A stretch of DNA of 6,131 bases from Candidatus Latescibacterota bacterium (GTDB taxonomy: Bacteria > Krumholzibacteriota > Krumholzibacteriia > WVZY01 > JAKEHA01): positions 1 through 6,131 of the forward strand of contig JAKEHA010000263.1 of the NCBI GenBank assembly GCA_022615275.1, in the 5' to 3' direction. The notes under the pieces were generated by a model. The model was not told the origin of the DNA. It saw only the letters and a list, made by a program, of their open reading frames with translations, and searched no databases. Positions 1 through 5,058 of the stretch are shown here, piece by piece (within the stretch, counting starts at the first letter, position 1; each line of letters starts with the position of its first letter). The translations under genes were made by a program, and so were the position numbers.

Positions 1-428
1 CGTTGTTCAAGATTTGGTGGCTGGGGCCGATCATTCGTTTCTACAACTCGTTTCCGATCAAGCGGGGCGTCTTCGACCGGGAGGCGATGGCAACCTCGCT
101 CGCCATCCTCGAGCGGGGCCGCTCGCTGCTCATCTTTCCCGAAGGCGGGCGCATCGCGGGCGGGGAACTGGGGAGTGCCCGCAGCGGAGTCGGCTACCTG
201 GCGATCCGCTCGGGGGTCCCGGTGGTGCCGTGCTACGTCGAAGGCACCGACCGGTTGCGGGATTGCTTGATCCGCAAGTCGCGCGTGCGCGTGATCCACG
301 GCAAGCCGATCCGTATCCCGGTCGGACTGCTGGACGAGTATCGCTCCCAGGACGACCGCGCCATCTACCGCCGTCACAGCGACACGGTCATGGCGGCGAT
401 CCAGGCCTTGAAGGAGCGGCGACGGTAG
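1..428 (+). CDS. plsC: 1-acyl-sn-glycerol-3-phosphate acyltransferase, PlsC family (3' part only)
   Basis: The enzyme transfers an acyl chain to lysophosphatidic acid to make phosphatidic acid at the inner face of the cytoplasmic membrane. The reading frame enters from the left edge, so the N-terminus and the catalytic HX4D motif lie outside the window. The TTG at position 3 is an internal Leu codon, not a start. Visible family blocks in order are LFKIWWLGPIIR followed by FPIKRGVFD (the usual motif II region), FPEGGRI at 135-155 (motif III, normally FPEGTRS, substrate phosphate binding), and VPVVPCYVEGT (motif IV region). The C-terminus, MAAIQALKERRR, is typical of the family and ends at TAG 426-428. 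In many bacteria plsC lies between cmk and rpsA, so cmk may lie just upstream; that is inference. The last 55 bases overlap, tail to tail, a possible minus-strand gene. The family call is firm; the exact acyl acceptor is not shown. Confidence 0.92.
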   Translation, partial: LFKIWWLGPIIRFYNSFPIKRGVFDREAMATSLAILERGRSLLIFPEGGRIAGGELGSARSGVGYLAIRSGVPVVPCYVEGTDRLRDCLIRKSRVRVIHGKPIRIPVGLLDEYRSQDDRAIYRRHSDTVMAAIQALKERRR

Positions 429-558
429 GTCACCTTGCCACGGATGCGCGCCAGTACCTCGTCCTTGTTCTCGGGAGAGAGGATTCGCGACACCTGCGCG
501 ATCGTGCTGATGTTGACCTGGTTGGAATCCAGCAATCCGTAAGCGAACAAAGGGACAT
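374..558 (-). pseudogene. Small minus-strand gene of unknown function, apparently broken by a one-base loss after its start
   Basis: Read on the minus strand, an ATG at 558-556 has a near-ideal Shine-Dalgarno GAGGAGG (572-566) seven bases upstream and a promoter behind it (614-641). The frame of that ATG soon becomes a Ser/Arg-rich string that looks non-coding. The adjacent frame is open from before the ATG to a TGA at 376-374. From about 550 it reads like real protein, with C or G at most third codon positions; recognisable stretches are LFAYGLLDSNQVNISTIAQ and SRILSPENKDEVLARIRGK. One extra T in the T-run at 551-549 would join the ATG to this frame as MSLLFAYG..., giving about 61 residues. 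Without a shift, a TTG at 550-548 could start a 58-residue product, but it is 15 bases from the SD. I do not recognise the family. It may be an intact gene with a sequencing error, a decayed gene, or a gene fragment. Its 3' end overlaps the end of plsC by 55 bases. Confidence 0.45.
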
Positions 559-565
559 GACGAAA

Positions 566-572
566 CCTCCTC
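566..572 (-). promoter_or_regulatory. Strong Shine-Dalgarno site on the minus strand
   Basis: CCTCCTC on the plus strand reads GAGGAGG on the minus strand and stands seven bases before an ATG at 558-556. This is near the ideal spacing. It is the main reason to treat this ATG as a real or formerly real start, even though the frame it opens does not look coding after a few codons. Confidence 0.5.
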
Positions 573-613
573 GCAGAAAATGTGAGCGGACGCGGGAGGA
601 CGTCGTTGCATTC

Positions 614-641
614 AACATAGTCGGGATTCGCAATTCGTCAA
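614..641 (-). promoter_or_regulatory. Sigma-70-type promoter for the small minus-strand gene
   Basis: On the minus strand, TTGACG (641-636) and TATGTT (619-614) are separated by 16 bases. They match the -35 consensus at 5 of 6 and the -10 consensus at 4 of 6 positions. Transcription would begin near 607, giving a leader of about 49 bases that ends in the GAGGAGG site and ATG described for the small gene. The call rests on pattern and position only, but promoter, SD and ATG line up in the right order and spacing. Confidence 0.45.
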
Positions 642-690
642 CTGACATCTTAACGTGACGAGGTTGCAGCCCGAGCCGCGTCGAATGGAA

Positions 691-720
691 CTCACAGTGC
701 GTTACTCTGGGTGCTATATT
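691..720 (+). promoter_or_regulatory. Putative promoter placing transcription start at the 727 start codon
   Basis: CTCACA (691-696, 4 of 6 against TTGACA) and TATATT (715-720, 5 of 6 against TATAAT) are 18 bases apart. Only six bases separate the -10 box from the ATG at 727, so the expected first transcribed base is the A of the start codon or within a base or two of it. That fits a leaderless mRNA and agrees with the absence of a purine-rich SD site before 727. The -35 box is weak, so the call depends mostly on the -10 box and its position. Confidence 0.4.
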
Positions 721-726
721 CGTCAC

Positions 727-1378
727 ATGCTTCGGCGACCCCGCTGGCTATTGCTTATCGCGTTTTTCCCTTGTGTTCCTTCGAGCGTGTTGGCACAGGG
801 CGATCTTCGGTGTCGACGGGGCCCCGCGGACGTGGAAATCCAACGAACTAGCGATTTCCTTGCGAGCTCCCGACCAGATCGAGGCGCGTATCCTAGATTT
901 GCTGTGGCATTGCGACCCCGCCGGCGAGAACGGAATCGGTCTTAGGCGCGGAGACATGGATCAGTTGGAACGCATGATTCAAGAATATCCGAATCACGAG
1001 CTGACCCCTCATTCTCGTTTCGCCCTTGGGCGCCTGCTTTACGCGCAATCGCTTGAAGGGAAGTCACCGGCGTGGGAAGCGGCGACGGTTCTCACCGAAC
1101 TGATGACTGACTGCCCTGCGTTTCGTCGAGAGGAGGTCGCCCTATTCCTCGCGCGTTCGCATCGCGAGGCGGGGCAGGTGCAAAAGGGGCTGGAGGTATT
1201 GTCCAAGCTCATGGAAGAGGAACCGGCCCTTTGGACGAACTGGCCCTTCATCGTTGCGGCGTCGACCCTGACTCCCGATCCCCAGCGTTCCTTGGAGGCA
1301 TGGAGAGTCAGGGAAATACGCGAAGGCGCCAAGAGCGTTCCTATCAGCAAAGTTGCCAAGGTCTGGACCTACCCATAG
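727..1378 (+). pseudogene. Secreted helical-repeat (TPR-like) protein, frameshifted near its signal peptide
   Basis: Two overlapping frames appear to be parts of one gene. From ATG 727 the first frame encodes a classic Sec signal peptide: basic MLRRPR, a hydrophobic run LLLIAFFP, and a VLA|QG cleavage site near residue 21. That frame then degrades and stops at 945. The +1 frame, open through this point, carries a convincing body from about 840 to TAG 1376-1378. It includes DQLERMIQEYPNHELTPHSR, FALGRLLYA, ALFLARSHREAGQ and GLEVLSKLMEEEPALW, which are paired amphipathic helices like TPR or outer-membrane lipoprotein repeats. Removing one base, for example in the GGGGCCCC run at 818-825, would give a protein of about 216 residues. 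A GTG at 773 could start the body alone but lacks an SD and would leave the protein cytoplasmic. Third positions are less GC-biased than in the flanking genes. Function is unknown; a periplasmic binding or scaffold role is inference. Confidence 0.55.
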
Positions 1379-1444
1379 TTCTAGCCCGAACCGGAGCGGC
1401 GTCCCAGGCCTTCCCACGCCCCGAAGTCCTTCCCTAGTTTCCGG

Positions 1445-1473
1445 TTGCAAGCCCCTTTGGAAGTCGGTATGAT
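1445..1473 (+). promoter_or_regulatory. Sigma-70-type promoter of rpsA
   Basis: TTGCAA (1445-1450) and TATGAT (1468-1473) are exactly 17 bases apart and match consensus at 4 of 6 and 5 of 6 positions. Transcription should start near 1480, giving a leader of about 63 bases before the rpsA start codon. This is the clearest promoter in the window and suits a heavily expressed ribosomal protein gene. Confidence 0.6.
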
Positions 1474-1483
1474 GCCGGTTTCC

Positions 1484-1515
1484 ACGGCCATCCCCATGGC
1501 GGGGATGTCGTCCGT
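1484..1515 (+). promoter_or_regulatory. Hairpin in the rpsA 5' leader
   Basis: CATCCCC (1489-1495) pairs perfectly with GGGGATG (1501-1507) around the five-base loop ATGGC. A lower stem, ACGG (1484-1487) with CCGT (1512-1515), can extend it across an internal loop. The hairpin lies fully inside the predicted leader, starts a few bases after the predicted transcript start, and ends 9 bases before the Shine-Dalgarno site, leaving that site exposed. It lacks a U-tract, so it is not an intrinsic terminator. S1 is known to repress its own mRNA through leader structure in gamma-proteobacteria; a similar role here is inference. Confidence 0.45.
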
Positions 1516-1524
1516 TCAGTTCAC

Positions 1525-1532
1525 AGGAGGAG
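1525..1532 (+). promoter_or_regulatory. Shine-Dalgarno site of rpsA
   Basis: AGGAGGAG lies 10 bases before ATG 1543 and 7 bases before an in-frame TTG at 1540. The ATG is preferred as the stronger start codon, but the spacing alone would allow either; the proteins differ by one residue. Confidence 0.7.
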
Positions 1533-1542
1533 ACACGGTTTG

Positions 1543-3393
1543 ATGCTCGACGAAGTTCGCGGAACCTCTGGGTCGGAGACCCAACTATCCCATAAGAAGG
1601 GAGGTGCGGGGGGGCGTTCGCCGGCGTACGCGCTGTTCGAACACCTCGATGCCGAGCAAGCTGCCGTTGAAGCAACCGGCCGTCCGGCGGGAGCTTCCTT
1701 GGTTCCCGGACTGGAAGCGACGATCACCACCTTCGAAGAAGGGCAGATCGTGCGCGGCACCGTCACCGAGCTCCGCGAGAACGAAGTCATCGTCGACGTC
1801 GGTTTCAAGAGCGAAGGCACCATCCCGGCGCAAGAGTTTCGCAACATCGACAACCTCTCGGTCGGCATGCAGTTCGACGTCTACTTGGAGAAGCTCGAGA
1901 ACCAGGACGGCCTGGTCGTGCTCTCCAAGGAGAAAGCGGACTTCTTCAAAGTTTGGGGCCAGATCAAGGACTCGCACGACATGAACCAGATCGTGCAGGG
2001 TCGCGTGAAGCGCCGCATCAAGGGCGGCTTGGTCGTCGATCTCCTGGGCGTCGACGCCTTCCTGCCCGGCAGCCAGATCGCACTGCGGCAGGTCCCCAAT
2101 CTCGATGACCTGCTCGGCCAGACACTCGACTTCAAGATCATCAAGATCAACAAGCGCCGTCGAAACATCGTGGTGTCGCGCCGCGTCGTGCTCGAAGAGA
2201 AGCGCGAAGAATTGAAGCGCGGCCTCATGAGCGAGCTCGAAGCGGGCCAGATCCGCGAGGGCGTGGTCAAGAACGTCACCGACTTCGGCGCCTTCGTCGA
2301 TTTGGGCGGTGTGGACGGCCTCTTGCACTTGACCGACATGACGTGGGGCCGCGTGGGCCACCCGTCGGACGTCGTGCAGATCGGCCAGAAGATCAAGGTC
2401 AAAGTACTCGACTTCGATCGCGAGAAAGAAAAGATCTCGCTCGGGTTGAAGCAGCTCTCGCCGCACCCGTGGGAGGGTGTCAACGAGCGCTTCCCGGTCA
2501 CGACCCGCGTCAAGGGGCGTGTGGTCAGCATCACCGACTACGGCGCCTTCATCGAACTGGAGAAGGGCGTGGAGGGATTGATCCACATCTCCGAGATGTC
2601 GTGGACCAAGCACGTCAAGCACCCGTCGAAGATCCTCTCGGTGGGCCAGGAGATCGAAGCGGTCGTGCTCAAGGTCGACAAGGACGCGCAGAAGATCTCC
2701 TTGGGCTTGAAGCAGACCGAGCCCGATCCGTGGACCACGATCGAGCGCCGCTATCCGCCCGGCACCCGTCTCAAGGGCATCGTGCGCAACCTGACCAACT
2801 TCGGCGCCTTCGTCGAGATCGAAGAGGGCATCGACGGTCTCTTGCACATCTCCGACATGAGCTGGGCCAAGCGCGTGCGTCACCCGAGCGAAGTCGTCAA
2901 GAAGGGCGACTTGGTCGACGTCATCGTGCTGGAGATCAGCCAGGACAAGAAGCGCATCAGCCTGGGCATGAAGCAGCTCACGGACAATCCGTGGGAGCGC
3001 CTCGCGGTCGAGTTCGGCCCCGATACCGAAGTGACGGGCAAGATCACGCGCATCCTGGACCGGGGTGCCGTGGTCGAGCTTCGCCACGACGTCGAAGGGT
3101 TCGTGCCGGTCGGGCAGATGGGCTTCGACGACATCGTCCACCCGGGGCAGTACTTCCAGCCCAACGAGGAAGTGCCTCTCAAAGTCATCAAGGTGGATCC
3201 CAGGAACAAACGCATCGTTCTCTCCATCAGCGCCTACCTGAAGGCGCGCGGCGAAGACGCGGCGCGCGAGTTCGTGGCGGCGCATCCCAAGCGCGACTTC
3301 GTCATTCCGGCCACACCGTCGGGTGAAGGTGACGACATCGACGACGCCGACCTCGCGGCCGGCGACGTGGTCGAGTCGTCCACCGACGACTGA
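1543..3393 (+). CDS. rpsA: 30S ribosomal protein S1, six-domain long form
   Basis: S1 binds mRNA leaders and brings them to the 30S subunit for initiation. The protein has 616 residues and six OB-fold S1 domains: about 66-133, 147-213, 234-302, 320-388, 407-475 and 494-560. Domains 1 and 2 are divergent, as expected for the ribosome-anchoring half. Domains 3 to 5 carry the RNA-binding signature, with FGAFV or YGAFI followed by GLLHLTDMTW, GLIHISEMSW and GLLHISDMSW, and repeated linkers such as KISLGLKQ..P.PW. Domain 6 lacks the aromatic FGAF motif (DRGAVVEL instead). A tail of about 55 residues is rich in Asp and Glu and ends SSTDD. About 60 residues precede domain 1, longer than the E. coli N-terminus and less codon-biased than the rest. 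The gene has its own promoter, a hairpin leader and a downstream terminator, so it is probably mainly monocistronic. Some readthrough from upstream is possible because no clear terminator separates it from the 727-1378 gene. Confidence 0.97.
   Translation: MLDEVRGTSGSETQLSHKKGGAGGRSPAYALFEHLDAEQAAVEATGRPAGASLVPGLEATITTFEEGQIVRGTVTELRENEVIVDVGFKSEGTIPAQEFRNIDNLSVGMQFDVYLEKLENQDGLVVLSKEKADFFKVWGQIKDSHDMNQIVQGRVKRRIKGGLVVDLLGVDAFLPGSQIALRQVPNLDDLLGQTLDFKIIKINKRRRNIVVSRRVVLEEKREELKRGLMSELEAGQIREGVVKNVTDFGAFVDLGGVDGLLHLTDMTWGRVGHPSDVVQIGQKIKVKVLDFDREKEKISLGLKQLSPHPWEGVNERFPVTTRVKGRVVSITDYGAFIELEKGVEGLIHISEMSWTKHVKHPSKILSVGQEIEAVVLKVDKDAQKISLGLKQTEPDPWTTIERRYPPGTRLKGIVRNLTNFGAFVEIEEGIDGLLHISDMSWAKRVRHPSEVVKKGDLVDVIVLEISQDKKRISLGMKQLTDNPWERLAVEFGPDTEVTGKITRILDRGAVVELRHDVEGFVPVGQMGFDDIVHPGQYFQPNEEVPLKVIKVDPRNKRIVLSISAYLKARGEDAAREFVAAHPKRDFVIPATPSGEGDDIDDADLAAGDVVESSTDD
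1569..1583 (+). promoter_or_regulatory. GGA-loop hairpin at the start of rpsA coding sequence
   Basis: TGGGTC (1569-1574) and GACCCA (1578-1583) form a perfect six-base-pair stem closed by the triloop GGA, beginning 26 bases after the A of the start codon. GGA displayed in a hairpin loop occurs in E. coli rpsA leader hairpins and is also the core of CsrA/RsmA sites. The position would let a bound protein or the fold itself affect initiation. A chance hairpin in a GC-rich gene remains possible. Confidence 0.35.
2242..2985 (+). repeat. Three tandem S1-domain coding units (domains 3-5)
   Basis: Three consecutive units of about 255-261 bases encode S1 domains 3, 4 and 5. They are similar even at DNA level: the core GGCGCCTTC flanked by TTC or TAC and followed by GTCGA or ATCGA recurs near 2284, 2539 and 2800. 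Each unit ends in a KISLG.KQL-type linker. This is the ancient internal duplication of the S1 family rather than a recent repeat, since the third positions have diverged in most codons. Confidence 0.75.
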
Positions 3394-3420
3394 TCGCGGA
3401 CGCGATTCGAACGCCTGCAC

Positions 3421-3455
3421 GAGGGCCGGTTACCGCGACCGGCCCTCTTCGTTGT
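3421..3455 (+). terminator. Intrinsic terminator of rpsA
   Basis: GAGGGCCGGT (3421-3430) pairs perfectly over ten base pairs with ACCGGCCCTC (3438-3447) around a seven-base loop, followed by TTCGTTGT as a modest U-rich tail. It lies 27 bases after the rpsA stop codon. A smaller inverted repeat, ATCGCG and CGCGAT (3393-3406), sits between the stop codon and the main stem. Confidence 0.8.
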
Positions 3456-3474
3456 GGGCGTGGGAAAGCCGCCC

Positions 3475-3503
3475 TTGACGCCCCCCGCGCCACCGGCCAT
3501 GAT
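3475..3503 (+). promoter_or_regulatory. Sigma-70-type promoter of the lapA-lapB operon
   Basis: TTGACG (3475-3480, 5 of 6) and CATGAT (3498-3503, 4 of 6) are exactly 17 bases apart, just downstream of the rpsA terminator. Transcription would start near 3510, leaving about 50 bases of leader before the GTG start of lapA at 3559. Its place between terminator and operon strengthens the call. Confidence 0.5.
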
Positions 3504-3543
3504 GGGTCGTCCCTTTCAGTGCTTGCGGGGGCGTGGTCCCGGG

Positions 3544-3550
3544 AAGGAGG
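3544..3550 (+). promoter_or_regulatory. Shine-Dalgarno site deciding the lapA start
   Basis: AAGGAGG stands eight bases before GTG 3559. It fixes the start 105 bases downstream of the longest open frame and yields a protein that begins directly with the first membrane helix, as in other LapA proteins. Confidence 0.75.
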
Positions 3551-3558
3551 CTTCGGCC

Positions 3559-3879
3559 GTGTGGTTCATCCGGTCATTCTTGATACTGGTGGGCGTCATC
3601 GCCTTCCTCTGGCTGGGCATGGAGAACGCGGATCAGACCGTGGACTTCACCTTCTTCACCAAGGTCTACCCCGGGCTCAATTTGAACTTTCTGATGCTGC
3701 TCGTGTTCGTGTCCGGGATGGTGTTCTCGTTCTTGATCTCGGTCATCAACGAGATCGCGCTGCGGCGGCAGCTCGCGCAAACGCGCCGCGAGCTCACGCG
3801 CATGGACCGCGAGATCGCGGCACTGCGAAGCCTCCCTCTGGAAGACACGGAAGGACTGAAGAGCAGCTCGCAACTCTAA
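3559..3879 (+). CDS. lapA: LapA-family inner-membrane protein (DUF1049)
   Basis: LapA is a small inner-membrane partner of LapB; in E. coli the pair is tied to LPS assembly and to control of LpxC by FtsH. The protein has 106 residues, close to E. coli LapA (about 102). It has a membrane segment at about 4-21 (FLILVGVIAFLWLGM), a short periplasmic loop with ENADQTVDF, and a second membrane segment at about 42-63 (NFLMLLVFVSGMVFSFL). A charged helix at about 66-92 (ALRRQLAQTRRELTRMDREI) probably forms a cytoplasmic coiled coil. The chosen start is GTG 3559, eight bases after a strong AAGGAGG (3544-3550). The frame is open back to a GTG at 3454, but that would add a Pro/Gly-rich, non-LapA leader running through the SD site and promoter. 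The gene ends 18 bases before lapB, so the two are co-transcribed. Family and order agree; function in this lineage is inferred. Confidence 0.85.
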   Translation: MWFIRSFLILVGVIAFLWLGMENADQTVDFTFFTKVYPGLNLNFLMLLVFVSGMVFSFLISVINEIALRRQLAQTRRELTRMDREIAALRSLPLEDTEGLKSSSQL

Positions 3880-3897
3880 CCGATCTCGGCGGACACC

Positions 3898-5058
3898 ATG
3901 GGTGACGCTCCCGTAATTCCATTCCTGGCCGGTGTGGTCGTCGCCCTCCTGGTGGTGGGCGCGCGCTGGATCGTGCGCCGCGACCAACAGTCGCGCCGCG
4001 TGGAGCGCGCCACCGATCCCTACATCGAAGGGTTGAAGCTCCTCGTCGACGGGAAGAAGCCGGAGGCGTTTGCGCGCCTACAGCAGGCCATCATGGCCGG
4101 CGGCGCGCCGGCGGACGCGTTCGTTCGCATCGGCCGCATGCTGCGCGAGAACGGGGACGCGTCCAAGGCCCTGCAAGTGCACAAGAGCCTCACCGTGAAA
4201 GCGGACCTGACGCGCGAAGAGAAGGTCGCGGTGTACGCCAACGTGGCCGAAGACTACGCGGCTCTGGGGCACCCCGAGCGCGCGCTGGAGACGGTCGAAG
4301 TCGCCACGCGGCGCACGGGATTGCGCGACGCCGAATTGTCCGCGATCGCGGCCCGCGCGTGCCACGCGCTGGGCCGCACCGAGGAAGCGTACGAACACAT
4401 GAAAGAGCTCAAGAAAGCGGGCGGCACCACCGACCGCGAGATCGCGCTCTACCTGGTCACGGTGGCGGAGAAGGAATCCGACAAGGGCCGTGCGCGCGAC
4501 GCGAAGAAGACGCTCGCGCGGGCGCTTCGCCACGACCCCGAGTGCGCCCCCGCGCTGGTCGCGATGGCGCGCCTGGAAGAACAAGCCGACGACGCGGACG
4601 ACGCGATTCGCTTGTGGCGGCAAGCCGCCCAACTCTCGGCCGACCTGGCGCCGGTAGCACTGCGCAGCCTCGAGCGCGCGCTCTACCAGCGCGGCACCTT
4701 CAACGAGATCGAGTCGGTGTACCGCGACGTGCTGGAGACGCGGCCCAACGACGAGAACGCGGCGCTGGGGCTGGCGTCGTTCTATCGCAAGCAGGGTCGC
4801 ATGGACGACGCCATGCATTTGTTGGAAGAGTACCGCGGAACCAACCCCGCCACCGTCGCCGGGACCGTGCTGCTGTCGTCCCTCTACGCGGCGCGCGGCG
4901 ACACCGACGAGCTCGAGAGCTTCCTCGATCGCAGCGACCGCATGCTGGCGCGCGACGAGCGCTACCGGTGCGGCTCGTGCGGCTACGAGGCCAGCGAGAT
5001 GCGCTGGCACTGCCCGAGGTGCAACCGCTTTGACACCTTCGCACGCACGCCTCGCTAG
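3898..5058 (+). CDS. lapB: LapB-type (YciM) TPR protein with rubredoxin-like metal-binding end
   Basis: In E. coli LapB is an inner-membrane adaptor that promotes FtsH-dependent breakdown of LpxC and so limits LPS synthesis. This protein has 386 residues (E. coli about 389) with the full family layout. An N-terminal membrane anchor (IPFLAGVVVALLVVGARWIV, about 7-26) is followed by a basic stretch (VRRDQQSRR). Next comes the entry motif YIEGLKLLVDGKKPEAFARL and a series of TPR helices to about residue 345. The C-terminal metal-binding knuckle has CGSC (358-361) and CPRC (372-375) around a WH, matching the YRC..CG...WHCP.C pattern of LapB. All four cysteines are present. Start ATG 3898 has only a weak GGCGGA upstream and probably relies on coupling to lapA, 18 bases before it. 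The last 29 bases overlap the next gene. Confidence 0.9.
   Translation: MGDAPVIPFLAGVVVALLVVGARWIVRRDQQSRRVERATDPYIEGLKLLVDGKKPEAFARLQQAIMAGGAPADAFVRIGRMLRENGDASKALQVHKSLTVKADLTREEKVAVYANVAEDYAALGHPERALETVEVATRRTGLRDAELSAIAARACHALGRTEEAYEHMKELKKAGGTTDREIALYLVTVAEKESDKGRARDAKKTLARALRHDPECAPALVAMARLEEQADDADDAIRLWRQAAQLSADLAPVALRSLERALYQRGTFNEIESVYRDVLETRPNDENAALGLASFYRKQGRMDDAMHLLEEYRGTNPATVAGTVLLSSLYAARGDTDELESFLDRSDRMLARDERYRCGSCGYEASEMRWHCPRCNRFDTFARTPR
5016..5021 (+). promoter_or_regulatory. Shine-Dalgarno site inside lapB for the TPR-SPOR gene
   Basis: GAGGTG is placed eight bases before the TTG start at 5030. It is formed by the lapB codons CCG AGG TGC of the CPRC metal-binding motif. 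The AGG is the only AGA/AGG arginine codon in lapB; the others are CGN. This suggests the codon is kept for the downstream initiation site. Confidence 0.55.

Noticed and set aside
377..550. Gamma-glutamylcyclotransferase for the minus-strand peptide, suggested by LFAYGLL
   Set aside because: Only the first few residues resemble the YGTL motif. The rest does not fit the fold and the peptide is far too short.
545..558. Programmed -1 frameshift at CCCTTTG on the minus strand
   Set aside because: The heptamer is in the wrong phase for slippage from the ATG frame, and a shift three codons after initiation would be unusual. A lost base is simpler.
14..658. Plus-strand frame running through the end of plsC into the gap
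   Set aside because: Out of frame with the conserved PlsC blocks, Arg/Pro/Gly-rich, and shows no coding character in 429-658.
1608..1614. Seven-G run in rpsA as a phase-variation switch
   Set aside because: rpsA is normally essential, so on/off switching is implausible. I treat the run as a composition accident or a possible sequencing hazard.
1142..1675. 177-codon minus-strand frame across the rpsA promoter
   Set aside because: It covers a clear promoter, leader and two plus-strand coding ends and has no recognisable motif.
2343..3326. 327-codon plus-strand frame inside rpsA
   Set aside because: Shadow frame of the S1 repeats; Arg/Gly/Ala-rich with no domain.
1585..3420. 611-codon open frame antisense to rpsA
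   Set aside because: It mirrors the whole S1 gene, and its Asp/Val/Leu/His-rich translation is what GC-rich codon bias produces on the opposite strand. The plus strand is clearly S1.
3454..3558. Longer lapA start at GTG 3454
   Set aside because: It would add a Pro/Gly-rich leader overlapping the terminator tail, promoter and SD. GTG 3559 has an ideal AAGGAGG and matches LapA length.
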